Shown here one piece after another: positions 1 through 11,081 of a DNA stretch of 64,000 nucleotides. The notes below the pieces were generated by a model. The model had not been told where the DNA came from. It ran no database searches and worked only from the letters and a program-made list of their open reading frames with translations. The stretch is from NCBI GenBank assembly GCA_947561395.2, contig OX387187.1, positions 4,966,976 to 5,030,975 on the forward strand, given 5' to 3'. The position numbers were made by a program, and so were the translations under genes. Within the stretch, counting starts at the first letter, position 1. Each line of letters opens with the position of its first letter. This DNA comes from Buxus sempervirens (taxonomy: Eukaryota > Streptophyta > Magnoliopsida > Buxales > Buxaceae).

Positions 1-19
1 ACAATTTTGATATATTGTC
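1..19 (+). pseudogene. hAT transposase fragment (left part)
   Basis: These bases, read in the frame starting at position 3, encode residues ending in NFDILS. Joined to 9420 onward after removing one copy of the 5-bp duplication, the frame reads NFDILSWWK, the usual lead-in to the C-terminal dimerisation domain (hATC) of plant hAT transposases. The rest of the gene lies left of the window. It is split by the family-A retrotransposon at 20-9414. Confidence 0.6.
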
Positions 20-396
20 TGTAACGCCCCGAACCCGGGTCAGTGCAAACCGGCACCCGACCCGAACCCGGTTCGCTACTGTAACAACCCGAATTTAGTT
101 CAACAACCAAATCCGAGGTGTTACTGGCCCATATCAATTACAACATCAATAACATACCAGACCAAAGAAAAGAAAATCCAATCCATATATTAAACTATCA
201 GAGTTGCGGAAACAAGTATGTGCGGAAGTGTAGATCAAAATCCTCAAACAAGCATAAAGCTTGACCATCAGTCAGTAATATCAAAGTCTGGTAAAATGAA
301 CGGGTCACTATCTCTCTCTCTCATCTCTCTCATACATCAATCCATATAAATGACAATAAACCAATCAAAATGCTAAATCTATAACATCAATCCACC

Positions 397-485
397 TCAG
401 ATAAGATCTGGATAATAATAATCCTCCGGTGAATACTCGGCTATCTCTCCCTGGAAGTCTAAGAGATCCCCCTCTCGCGTATCAG
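397..485 (-). other. Conserved LTR micro-exon/ORF tail (family A, 3' LTR)
   Basis: In element sense this follows a pyrimidine-rich tract ending TTTTTTTCAG and reads DTREGDLLDFQGEIAEYSPE then DYYYPDLI and a stop. The same tail, with synonymous and conservative changes, occurs in the other A copies (7432-7520, 33991-34079, 37414-37502) and in altered form in families D, E and F. It may be a 3' exon spliced from an upstream LTR donor, or the end of an unspliced 61-residue ORF starting at 582. Its function is unknown. Confidence 0.45.
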
Positions 486-511
486 CTGAAAAAAATGGAA
501 TAGAAGTAGGG

Positions 512-529
512 TGAGATACGAATATCTCA
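512..529 (-). other. LTR hairpin TGAGATA-TTCG-TATCTCA
   Basis: Perfect 7-bp stem closing a TTCG loop, 26 bases upstream of the putative splice acceptor in element sense. The same hairpin recurs at 7547-7564, 33947-33964, 45560-45577, 47587-47604 and 60188-60205. Variants with the stem kept and the loop changed occur in families F and G and in the E1 copy. Confidence 0.6.
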
Positions 530-2380
530 GTAGGTAACACATGCATGACTAAACAGTTAATATAAGCAAAGTAACATTTCATGCACGATTAAGCAACATC
601 GATAAATCAGGCTCGCATAATCATTTGTACCATTCATGAACACAAAACAGTTTGATACACAGTTCTGTATATAATTTTCAGCAAGTTTTAATATAAGAAC
701 TCAATAGCCAAATCAGTGGCATAATCCATACATTGCCAGGATGTACTAAGCAGTCACATCCAACCAATATCCCAATCACATGCATCCCGCACGTGCACAA
801 TAATAATAATAATCATATCAAGTGTTGTGTTTTTCAGTGTCATTGTAGGACTCACAAAGATAGACAAACCTTTTGAGATGATTCTCAACCAATTGCTATA
901 CCACCGTGCGACTTAGGAGCGATGCTACTAATGATACTCAAGCCCCATGCAGCGCAGCTTAGACAAGAGCCGTAGTCACCGACTTATTGCACACGTACCC
1001 ATCAGAGTTGGCATGTACCACCAGCATGCAGCACCAGAATCAATACATGGAGGTGGTTGCTTATCCACATGTACAGGGAATCACCAGCGGCTCACCGGGG
1101 TGTCCCTCCAGACATAGGACCTTCCCAGACAAACTAACTTGCAAAGGAAGCGCGTCGCATATAGGAGTAACTCAACCCAAATGACATATCCCTCAGCTAT
1201 CTAGCTACGACTATGGATCCATAACCAGCTATGCCCACTAGACTCCAAAATTCCCTAAAGTATCATATTTTTATAAGGGTTGGTGCCTAGCGGCATATAA
1301 TGGTTATATCTGTACATTCACTTCATTATTCAGTCATTCGGATTCTGAATTCTCTTTATAATGTCTTATGATTTATAATGCCATTTAGAAGTGTTTAGAT
1401 AATCAAATGGTAGTTAGGCTTTTCCAAAATAACATTTCTCATATACCTTCAAAACTTGGCAACTAATGTCCTAAATAACTCCCTAATTTGTTTTTCTGTA
1501 AAACGGGGAATTAGATAGTTTATTTTGGTCTTAAAAGACCTTAGTCAATCATTAAAATTGTCTAAAAATATTTTAGAATTGAATTAGGTTCGAAATTATG
1601 AAAAATTGGAAATTCTGCTGAGAGCGCCTGGGATCGCTCCGGGCGGTCAACAGTCGGCGGTAGTGCAAATTCGAGCGCCCACGGTCCGTCGTCCCGCGGT
1701 CCACGGCGTCCTCAAATCTTTAACCAGCGCCTAAGATCGCCGATGAGCGCCTCGCACAGTCGAGGTCGGCGGTCTCACCAAAACGAGCAGAAACAGTTCT
1801 AAATCACGATTTTTCTCGTCTAAACTCATTCTAATGTATTTATAACATGCTTAGCTAACTAAATACAACTTTACATATCATAGAAACATGCGTTTGCGAT
1901 TAAACAGAGATAAATCCGAATTTAAAACCAAAACGGTGTCACCTACCTCTATACGCTGATTCCTCCTTCTCTATTCTGCACAATGGCGAATCTCCTGCAC
2001 AGAGAAATCCTCTGGACGATGAACGCACGCCCAGCCCTTCCTTCTTCTTCTCCTTCTTCTTCCCTGGGTCGCTCGAACAGTCGTCGCATGCGGCTCTTCA
2101 ATACGCGCGACAATACATGTATAAGAATTAGGTTAATTCTTTATACATATTTATACCCCCTGATCCTATGCATCTCCCATGCAACTCTTCTATACACCTT
2201 GCCCAATCAGAATACATACCTCGATATCTCACGATCGGACGGTCAGATCTGCGTCTAATTCTGGATCTCCGCTAAGTTGATCACCCCCTCCAATATTAAA
2301 ATGTTTCTTTCAATCATAACTCTGGGTAATATTATTTACTAATTTAATTTATTATTTAAGGAAAAATTCGGGGTTTTACA

Positions 2381-2393
2381 TCCTCCCCTCCTT
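2381..2393 (-). other. Polypurine tract of family-A element
   Basis: In element sense AAGGAGGGGAGGA directly abuts the 3' LTR start TGTAAAACCCC, as expected for the plus-strand primer. It is preceded by the conserved Tekay-type stretch GTAAATTTCGAGGGCGAAAT, also seen at 18072-18092 in the related dead element. Confidence 0.9.
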
Positions 2394-5214
2394 AAAGAAA
2401 ATTTCGCCCTCGAAATTTACCTTGCGGTTCTGGAAATAAGTTGGGATACTTCCTCTGCATTTCTGATTCCAATTCCCAAGTAGCTTCCTCAGTCGTGTGA
2501 TTTTGCCAAAGTACTTTCACAAGTGGTATCACTTTAGTACGAAGAACCTGTTCCTTCCTGTCCAAAATCTCAACTGGATGCTCCTCGTAAGTCAAGTCCC
2601 CTCGCACTACTATCGGCTCATGCTGAATGATATGAGTAGGGTCATGCACGTACTTCCTCAACATAGAAACATGGAATACGTCATGAACTCCTTCCAGTTG
2701 TGTAGGTAAAGCCAATCTGTATGCTAATGGTCCCACTGTACCCTTAATCTCAAACGGACCTATCTATCTTGGAGCCAATTTGCCTTTCTTTCCAAATCTC
2801 TTGATTCCACGAGATGGTGATATCTTCAGAAATACCCAATCACCAACTTCAAAATGCAAATCTCTTCTTCTGGTATCTGCATAACTCTTCTGACGACTCT
2901 GGGCTGTAAGCATGTTTCGCCTAATCTGATTCACCTTCTCAATGCTATCTTGTACAATCTGGGGCCCAATGAGTTGTCTTTCACCAACTTCCACCCAGCA
3001 CACTGGGGATCTACACAGTCTGCCATAAAGTGCCTCGAATGGTGCCATCTGAATACTCGCCTGATAGCTGTTATTATAGGCAAACTCAACCAATGGTAGG
3101 TGCTGATTCCAACTGCCTCCCCAATCCATAACACAGCATCTCAGCATATCTTCTAAAGTCTGAATGGTACGCTCAGACTGTCCATCTGTCTGAGGATGAT
3201 AACTAGTGCTGAAATTAAGCTTAGTCCCCAAAGCTGCCTGAAATGCAAGCCAAAAGCGTGCTGTGAATCGTGCATCTCTGTCAGACACTATAGAAACTGG
3301 CACTCCATGAAGTCTCACTATCTCCTTGACATATAACTCAGCTAAAGACTTCAACGGCTGCGAAGTGCTCATAGGCAAGAAATGTGCGGACTTAGTCAAT
3401 CTATCCACTACAACCCAAATAGCATCTTCCTTCTTTGCTGTCAGTGGTAATCCAGATACAAAATCCATAGTTACATGCTCCCACTTCCACTCTGGAATAG
3501 GAAGTGACTGAAGTAAACCAGGTGGTTTCCGATGCTCAGCCTTCACTTGCTGGCATATCAAACACTTTGCCACATACTCTGCAATCTCTCTCTTCATTCC
3601 TGACCACCAATAGATTTGCTTTAAGTTCTTGTACATTTTCGTACTTCCTGGGTGAACTGCATACTTCGATCTATGACCCTCTGTCAATATTTTCTCCTTA
3701 ATTTCTTCATTAGCTGGAACACAAATACGACCTCTATATCTCAATAGCCCATCTCTATCCGCAAAATCTACAGCTCCCTCAGATCCTCTACTCATCATCT
3801 CCCTAGTCTGGATCAGCTGTAGGTCAATCAACTGTTTCTCACGAATCAACTGGACTAAATCTGGTTCAATCTGAACACGAGCAACTCGAATTACTCCATC
3901 CTGTGGCATGCTAAACTCTCCCTGCCAATCTCTGACTGAATCAATCAATCTACACTGGCTCATCATGAAAGCTGCTAAAGTAGCTATTTGACCTTCAACT
4001 GAACTTTTTCTACTCAAAGCATCCGCCACTACATTTGCCTTACCAGGGTGGTATTGCAAAGTAAACTTGAAATCCTTTAGTAGATCCATCCACCTTCGCT
4101 GCCTCATATTCAAGTCTTTCTGTGAAAACAGATATCTCAAGCTCTTATGATCAGAAAAGATCTCAAACTCTACCCCATAAAGGTAATGCCTCCACAGCTT
4201 CAGTGCAAAGACTATGGCTGCAAGCTCTAAATCGTGGGTAGGGTAGTTCTTCTCATGTGGCCTCAACAATCTCGAAGCATACGCTATAACTCTACCTTGC
4301 TGCATCAGTACACACCCCAAGCCTATCCTAGAAGCATCACAATACACTGCAAATGCCTCATCCATGGATGGCACAATCAAAACTGGTGCAGTAGTCAATC
4401 TCTGCTTCAGTTCCTGGAAACTCTGCTCACATTTCTCATCCCATTGGAATTTCACTGCCTTCTTGGTTAGATTAGACAAGGGTGCAGCTATACGTGAAAA
4501 TCCAGCGATGAATCTCCTGTAGTAACCTGCCATACCAAGGAAACTCCTGACCTCTGTCACTGTAGTAAGCCTAGGCCATTCTGCCACTGCCTTTACCTTC
4601 TCAGGGTCCACAGATATACCCTCTCCTGAGATAATATGACCTAAGAAAGAAATTTGCCTTAGCCAAAACTGACACTTGCTAAATTTCCCATACAACCCGT
4701 GGTCTCTCAAAGTGTGCAATACTGCCTTCAAATGCCCTACATGTGCTTCTCGGGTCTTAGAATATACTAGGATGTCATCAATGAACACCACTACAAAACT
4801 GTCCAAGTATGCATGAAAAATCCTGTTCATGAGGTCCATGAAAACAGCTGGGGCATTGGTCAACCCAAAAGGCATAACCAAGAACTCATAATGCCCATAG
4901 CGTGTACGAAAAGCTGTCTTCTCTATGTCCTCCTCTGCTACTCTCACCTGATGATATCCGGACCTCAAGTCTATCTTGGAGAACCATGATGCTCCTCCTA
5001 ACTGATCAAACAGGTCATCAATCCTAGGCAACGGATACTTGTTCTTCACTGTGACTTCATTCAGTTGCCTATAATCAATACACATCCTCATGCTTCCATC
5101 CTTCTTCTGGACAAGTAGAACTGGAGCGCCCCACGGAGACATACTGGGTCTAATGAAACCTTTTTCCTGAAGCTCATAACTGTTTCTTAAGCTCCTCCTG
5201 TTCTGGTTTCGCAA
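2392..5214 (-). pseudogene. pol: Gypsy pol: RT, RNase H, integrase, chromodomain-like tail
   Basis: Long ORF of 816 codons (5214-2764) that continues in the same frame to 2392 after one stop codon. Reverse transcriptase comes first, with DYRQLN near residue 48, the polymerase motif FIDD at about 144-147 and [15 protein letters not shown] before it. RNase H follows ([10 protein letters not shown], about 290), then the integrase zinc finger ([13 protein letters not shown] ... CLICQQ) and the D,D-35-E core ([25 protein letters not shown]). The tail [12 protein letters not shown] ... EEATWELESEMQRKYP is the GPY/chromodomain-like end of Tekay chromoviruses. The stop at 2764-2766 (R-stop-IGPFEI) cuts off the last 125 residues. 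The ORF is in a different frame from gag-PR, and the first RT residues lie in the overlap at 5174-5214. Confidence 0.92.
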
Positions 5215-7051
5215 GCCTATAGGGTGGTTTCGAAACTGGAGCCGTACCAGGCATCAACTGTATCCTGAACTCTACTCCTCTAGCAGGTGGTAATCCAGGC
5301 AAATCCTCTGGGAACACATCCGCAAACTCCTGTACAACAGGTACATCGGAGATGACAAGGGTGTCACTCCTAAGCTCCTCTACCATCACAGATGCTACCA
5401 GACCAATCCGCGACTTCAACCCCTCACATTTGAAACAATGAGTGGTCTGATCTGGCCCTCTAACTATCACTGTACCTGCATAACAATCCAACGTCACATG
5501 GTGTCTACATAGCCAATCCATCCCCAATATCACATCAAAACCCCCAATGTCTAAGGCAATCAAATCACCAGACAACTCCAATCTACCCAATCTAATCATA
5601 CAGTCTCTATACATATGCTCCACTCGAGTAGACTCTCCCAAAGGTGTGTGCACAGACAAAACAGTATCCAATTCAGTGGGTGACAAACCAATCCGTTGTG
5701 CACAAGCAGGCGATATAAAAGAATGGGAAGCACCAGAATCAAACAGAACACATGCTGATCTACCACAGATGAAGAGAATACCTCCAATCAACTCAGGTGC
5801 CTCGGGATCACCCTCAATATCCTCCACACGATCGGGCTCACGCTCCTCATGTGCATCCACTGCATATACCCTCGCTGGCTGCTGCTGAGCAGGTACTGCC
5901 TGCCTCTGGCCTCCTCTCTGAACTGGTCCTCGGCCCTGGGACTTCTGCCCAACCGGTGCTCTCTGAGCTGGTTGCTGGAACTGTGGCCTCTGTGGAAAAG
6001 CAGGCGCGGTCTCTGGCGATGGTAATGCCGGTCGTGGCACAGCTAACGGCTGATAACTAGTAGGAAACCGACAATCCGTGATCCTGTGACCCGGCCTACC
6101 ACATCGGTAGCAGGTGCCTGGCGCTGCAACACACGGTCCAAGTACATGGTATCTGCCGCAACTGGCACATGCCTTCGGAACTGCTCTATACTGTCCTCCT
6201 GCAAGCTCTGCGCTAGTCCAGTCTCTGGGTCTCTTGTTCCCACTAAGGAAACCTCTCTGATCTGCTAGCCTCATAGGCGGCCTAGCTCTGCTCTGGCTCG
6301 CTCTAGTCTCCAAGTCACTCTCAGCTCTAGTGGCTCTACGTATCACGTCCTTCAGTTCGGTGCACAAGAGTACTGTCAGCATACTCCTAATCTCAGGCTT
6401 CAGACCCCGCTCAAAATGTGAAGTCAGCCTCCTCTCATCCTGTGTCATATGAGGTGCAAATCGGGACAAGGTTGCAAATCTAGCCTCATACTGAGCCACC
6501 GTCTGGCCTCCCTGAGTAATCTCCATAAATTCCCATTCCTTCTTGAGCCGGACTTCCTCAGAAAAATACTGGTCATAGAAGACCTCTCGGAATCTATCCC
6601 AAGTCATGTACGTAGCCTGTGGATCCTGCCTCTTCCTGGCTGTCCACCAGTGCACTGACTCTCCCTCAAACAAGAATGATGCCAAACGCACTCTCCGGTC
6701 CATAGGGCATCCCATAGCCTCAAAAATCCACTCGACTCGCATCAGCCATCTCTCAGCCTCCATAGGATCTGGTCGTCCACTGAAAATAGGTGGATCCAAT
6801 TTCCTGAATTGCTCAAGATCCTTGGCCGTATGTATGGCCTGCTCGTGTATAGGCCCCTCTCCGTGACCATTGCCACCATTCCCGCCATTGCCATGCTGGC
6901 TCAGTCTCTCCTCTCTCTCCTTGGCAAGAAGCTCTGCCAAGGTGCCAACAACAGTCCATATATCACCCCCTAGAGGTGGTGGAGGTAGTGGAACATCCTG
7001 CTGCTCCTCCTCAATAGGATCAACTCTAGCACGTCTTCCCCTACCAGCCAT
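5174..7051 (-). CDS. gag: Gypsy Gag-protease polyprotein
   Basis: 625-codon ORF. The N-terminus is basic then acidic/proline-rich, with a Gly-Asn repeat (GNGGNGGNG) at about 55-63. The retrotransposon Gag domain follows ([15 protein letters not shown] ... [10 protein letters not shown] ... [14 protein letters not shown]). A CCHC zinc knuckle [14 protein letters not shown] lies at about 313-327, preceded by a second Cys-rich stretch [13 protein letters not shown]. An aspartic protease with active-site DSGAS is at about 434-438. The ORF ends [16 protein letters not shown], which is already the beginning of RT, so the stop results from a one-base frame change relative to pol. The ATG at 7051 lies only 3 nt after the LTR, leaving no leader. 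It would assemble virus-like particles in the cytoplasm. Confidence 0.92.
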   Translation of the reverse strand: MAGRGRRARVDPIEEEQQDVPLPPPPLGGDIWTVVGTLAELLAKEREERLSQHGNGGNGGNGHGEGPIHEQAIHTAKDLEQFRKLDPPIFSGRPDPMEAERWLMRVEWIFEAMGCPMDRRVRLASFLFEGESVHWWTARKRQDPQATYMTWDRFREVFYDQYFSEEVRLKKEWEFMEITQGGQTVAQYEARFATLSRFAPHMTQDERRLTSHFERGLKPEIRSMLTVLLCTELKDVIRRATRAESDLETRASQSRARPPMRLADQRGFLSGNKRPRDWTSAELAGGQYRAVPKACASCGRYHVLGPCVAAPGTCYRCGRPGHRITDCRFPTSYQPLAVPRPALPSPETAPAFPQRPQFQQPAQRAPVGQKSQGRGPVQRGGQRQAVPAQQQPARVYAVDAHEEREPDRVEDIEGDPEAPELIGGILFICGRSACVLFDSGASHSFISPACAQRIGLSPTELDTVLSVHTPLGESTRVEHMYRDCMIRLGRLELSGDLIALDIGGFDVILGMDWLCRHHVTLDCYAGTVIVRGPDQTTHCFKCEGLKSRIGLVASVMVEELRSDTLVISDVPVVQEFADVFPEDLPGLPPARGVEFRIQLMPGTAPVSKPPYRLAKPEQEELKKQL

Positions 7052-7054
7052 CTC

Positions 7055-9414
7055 TGTAACGCCCCGAACCCGGGTCAGTGCAAACCGGCACCCGACCCGA
7101 ACCCGGTTCGCTACTGTAACAACCCGAATTTAGTTCAACAAGCAAATCCGAGGTGTTACTGGCCCATATCAATTACAACATCAATAACATACTAGACCAA
7201 AGAAAAGAAAATCCAATCCATATATTAAACTATCAAAGTTGCGGAAACAAGTATGTGCGGAAGTGTAGATCAAAATCCTCAAACAAGCATAAAGCTTGAC
7301 CATCAGTCAGTAATATCAAAGTCTGGTAAAATGAACGGGTCACTATCTCTCTCTCTCATCTCTCTCATACATCAATCCATATAAATGACAATAAACCAAT
7401 CAAAATGCTAAATCTATAACATCAATCCACCTCAGATAAGATCTGGATAATAATAATCCTCCGGTGAATACTCGGCTATCTCTCCCTGGAAGTCTAAGAG
7501 ATCCCCCTCTCGCGTATCAGCTGAAAAAAATGGAATAGAAGTAGGGTGAGATACGAATATCTCAGTAGGTAACACATGCATGACTAAACAGTTAATATAA
7601 GCAAAGTAACATTTCATGCACGATTAAGCAACATCGATAAATCAGGCTCGCATAATCATTTGTACCATTCATGAACACAAAACAGTTTGATACACAGTTC
7701 TGTATATAATTTTCAGCAAGTTTTAATATAAGAACTCAATAGCCAAATCAGTGGCATAATCCATACATTGCCAGGATGTACTAAGCAGTCACATCCAACC
7801 AATATCCCAATCACATGCATCCCGCACGTGCACAATAATAATAATAATCATATCAAGTGTTGTGTTTTTCAGTGTCATTGTAGGACTCACAAAGATAGAC
7901 AAACCTTTTGAGATGATTCTCAACCAATTGCTATACCACCGTGCGACTTAGGAGCGATGCTACTAATGATACTCAAGCCCCATGCAGCGCAGCTTAGACA
8001 AGAGCCGTAGTCACCGACTTATTGCACACGTACCCATCAGAGTTGGCATGTACCACCAGCATGCAGCACCAGAATCAATACATGAAGGTGGTTGCTTATC
8101 CACATGTACAGGGAATCACCAGCGGCTCACCGGGTGTCCCTCCACACATAGAACCTTCCCAGACAAACTAACTTGCAAAGGAAGCGCGTCGCATATAGGA
8201 GTAACTCAACCCAAATGACATATCCCTCAGCTATCTAGCTACGACTATGGATCCATAACCAGCTATGCCCACTAGACTCCAAAATTCCCTAAAGTATCAT
8301 ATTTCTATAAGGGTTGGTGCCTAGCGGCATATAATGGTTATTTCTGTACATTCACTTCATTATTCAGTCATTCGGATTCTAAATTCTCTTTATAATGTCT
8401 TATGATTTATAATGCCATTTAGAAGTGTTTAGATAATCAAATGGTAGTTAGGCTTTTCCAAAATAACATTTCTCATATACCTTCAAAACTTGGCAACTAA
8501 TGTCCTAAATAACTCCCTAATTTGTTTTTCTGTAAAACGGGTAATTAGATAGTTTATTTTGGTCTTAAAAGACCTTAGTCAATCATTAAAATTGTCTAAA
8601 AATAGTTTAGAATTGAATTAGGTTCGAAATTATGAAAAATTGGAAATTCTGCTGAGAGCGCCTGGGATCGCTCCGGGCGGTCATCAGTCGGCGGTAGTGC
8701 AAATTCGAGCGCCCACGGTCCGTCGTCCCGCGGTCCACGGCGTCCTCAAATCTTTAACCAGCGCCTAAGATCGCCGATGAGCGCCTCGCACAGTCGAGGT
8801 CGGCGGTCTCACCAAAACGAGCAGAAACAGTTCTAAATCACGATTTTTCTCGTCTAAACTCATTCTAATGTATTTATAACATGCTTAGCTAACTAAATAC
8901 AACTTTACATATCATAGAAACATGCGTTTGCGATTAAACAGAGATAAATCCGAATTTAAAACCAAAACGGTGTCACCTACCTCTATACGCTGATTCCTCC
9001 TTCTCTATTCTGCACAATGGCGAATCTCCTGCACAGAGAAATCCTCTGGACGATGAACGCACGCCCAGCCCTTCCTTCTTCTTCTCCTTCTTCTTCCCTG
9101 GGTCGCTCGAACAGTCGTCGCATGCGGCTCTTCAATATGCGCGACAATACATGTATAAGAATTAGGTTAATTCTTTATACATATTTATACCCCCTGATCC
9201 TATGCATCTCCCATGCAACTCTTCTATACACCTTGCCCAATCAGAATACATACCTCGATATCTCACGATCGGACGGTCAGATCTGCGTCTAATTCTGGAT
9301 CTCCGCTAAGTTGATCACCCCCTCCAATATTAAAATGTTTCTTTCAATCATAACTCTGGGTAATATTATTTACTAATTTAATTTATTATTTAAGGAAAAA
9401 TTCGGGGTTTTACA
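7055..9414 (-). repeat. 5' LTR of family-A element
   Basis: 2,360 bp, about 99.4% identical to 20-2380 by eye. It supplies the element's promoter: the TATA-like run in the minus sense lies at about 9169-9190. It holds the same hairpin (7547-7564), CpG cluster (about 8656-8815) and micro-ORF (7432-7520). Most differences from the other LTR look like C/T or G/A changes. Confidence 0.95.
7432..7520 (-). other. Conserved LTR micro-exon/ORF tail (family A, 5' LTR)
   Basis: Identical in translation to the copy at 397-485. It lies directly after an acceptor-like TTTTTTTCAG in element sense, with the UUCG hairpin at 7547-7564 just upstream. Confidence 0.45.
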
Positions 9415-9542
9415 TGGTCTTGGTGGAAAGTTAACACCTCTCGTTATCGTGTGCTTTCTCTGATGGTTCGTGATGTTCTAGCAGTTCCGGTATCTACTAT
9501 TGCCTCGGAGTCAGTATTTAGTACCGAAGGTAGAGTGCTTGA
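9415..9542 (+). pseudogene. hAT transposase C-terminal (hATC) fragment
   Basis: Frame +1 reads SWWKVNTSRYRVLSLMVRDV then LAVPVSTIASESVFSTEGRVLDP, the diagnostic hATC dimerisation motif of hAT-family transposases. Coding similarity stops at about 9542, where sequence matching the reverse complement of a family-E LTR begins (compare 26626-26640). Only about 43 codons remain here. The open frame to 9633 continues into LTR sequence and is not transposase. It is a dead remnant, older than the family-A insertion that split it. Confidence 0.85.
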
Positions 9543-11081
9543 TCCGGTCGTGGCAACACTCCATGGCCATGCCATTACCCCAATAAAACATATACATCAC
9601 ATTACTAAGCTTAAACTCTGGATCCAAGACTAGCCAAACCAAAACAGAAAACCATCGCATAAAACTCAATATTTGCAAAACAATAAACCCACACCTATTA
9701 CCATCATGTGTATCCCAATATACTCATCACAAGTCATTCCAACCAGAACAGCATCTCATGTAATTTCAGTAGGTATCCCAACCCCAAAACCATAAACCTC
9801 ATTAGTAGTAAAATCCTTTTACTCACACAAGAAAATTTACAATACTATTCAGCCCTTTGATATCGAGCAAATCCAGATTAAACAGATTCATAATCAGAAA
9901 ACAAATATAATACATAAAGAAGACTAACTCATTATCTTTTAGTGTCATGAACAACCAATAACCTACCCAAATTCCTTCAATTCCCACTTCGGAAACTTAC
10001 AGAAATACCCAGAATTTGATTTAAAGCTCTCCCAATTGTTTTGAACAGATATAATATTTCTAATATCCTAATCTAGTCTTTGGGTAAAAGGTTGAAGTCT
10101 CAAAGTATCAAAAATTGGGTTGGATTGGTCAGAACCAACTTTCGGCAGATTTTAGTGGGTGTGCTGACCTCTTGCGCTTGGCGCGAGGTCAGCGTGGACT
10201 CGACGGTAACCCCAAATGCCTCTCGCGCTAGACAAAAGTACTTGACGTGAAATAAGCGCGAACTCAGCGATACAGAAAAACACTACGCAAGTTGTTGGCG
10301 CAAGCTGAGCGCGAACCCGGTGAGAACAACAAACATATCTCGCGCTGACTAATCCTCTTGGCGCTAGGTAGGCGCCAAGTCGGCGGACAATACCTCCGAC
10401 TCGCGACTCTCTGTTAATCTCAGAACTCCATGACTGGCCATATTTTTTACCTCTGTAACTACTTTTCTATGCTTCTACCATTACCAAAACACTTTTAAAC
10501 ATGATTCGGATTTAATCTAAACAACTTTATAATCACAACTCTAAACCCATCAAATAACTCACGCTTGAAAATAACTTATTCAGAAACCATGCTTTCGACT
10601 AATCTTAGAGATCAAAACCAACAATAAATCAAAACGATGCTACTCGCATGTTATTGAAGACTTCTCTTTTAGCTTCCAACCCTTCTGATAATCTCCTTCG
10701 TAGATCAAAGCTTATCGGCCGACGCCCTCAATTTCCAAGTAGCGGCCACTCTAAATACATGCCCTCTGGTTTTCTTTTCCTTTGACCCGAAATCTTAACC
10801 TAATAATCTATTTATAGGCCTCGAAACCCTCTTCCCTTAACCTAATGAAATTATTACTCACCATCGAAATCTTATATTTACCCTTCCCTAAAGTTGAGGA
10901 TAAAATATAATATTCGTTTATTAAAATTTCTAATCACTACAAATTTTAAATTTTTTACTCACTGAATAAAATTCTACTTATTTCTTTGCCACCTAATTGC
11001 CGAAATCTCCACGCAATTAATTTAATTAAATCTACTAATTGATCCTTTAATTAAATTCTTACTAAAAACTGGGGTTTTACA
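9543..11081 (-). repeat. Truncated family-E LTR
   Basis: Minus-oriented LTR piece ending GGGGTTTTACA at 11081 (the LTR start in element sense). Its other end is truncated at CCGGTCGTGGCAAC. It matches the reverse complement of 24019-26640, including the stretch around GGATCC and the CpG cluster at about 10160-10390. The hairpin array, UUCG hairpin and U5 end seen in complete E LTRs are missing because they lie past the truncation. Confidence 0.75.

Larger units (their letters stand above)
20..2380 (-). repeat. 3' LTR of family-A element
   Basis: 2,361 bp beginning TGTAACGCCCCG and ending GGGGTTTTACA on the plus strand, so in element sense it begins TGTAAAACCCCG and ends CGGGGCGTTACA. Element-sense landmarks are a TATA box (plus-strand positions about 2134-2155), a CpG-rich inverted-repeat cluster (about 1621-1780), the conserved TGGATCCA (about 1213-1222), the UUCG-type hairpin (512-529) and the short EDYYYP exon (397-485). 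The ORF at 1983-2258 is antisense and is treated as chance. Confidence 0.95.
20..9414 (-). mobile_element. Full-length Ty3/gypsy chromovirus, Tekay/Del type (family A)
   Basis: Minus-strand LTR retrotransposon of 9,395 bp. In its own sense it runs 5' LTR (7055-9414), gag-protease ORF (5174-7051), RT-RNaseH-integrase ORF (2392-5214), polypurine tract (2381-2393) and 3' LTR (20-2380). Both LTRs have TG...CA ends. The flanking 5-bp target-site duplication is TTGTC at 15-19 and TGGTC at 9415-9419, one change apart. The clade call rests on the RT/INT sequence, the C-terminal chromodomain-like tail ending in EEATWELE, and the conserved segment just before the PPT. By eye the LTRs differ by about 13 substitutions and one single-base indel over 2,360 bp, so the insertion is recent. 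It is probably not autonomous: there is a frameshift between the two ORFs, an in-frame stop near the end of pol, and no recognisable initiator-Met PBS after the 5' LTR. Confidence 0.93.

Noticed and set aside
1983..2258. 91-codon plus-strand ORF, repeated at 9017-9292
   Set aside because: It is antisense to LTR A, present only because both LTRs are copies, and the solo A LTRs do not keep it.
5174..5214. Programmed ribosomal frameshift at the gag/RT junction
   Set aside because: No slippery heptamer or obvious downstream pseudoknot seen; an indel is the simpler explanation.
9451..9633. Full hAT C-terminus as a 60-codon gene
   Set aside because: After about 9542 the sequence is the reverse complement of a family-E LTR, so the last 30 codons are not transposase.
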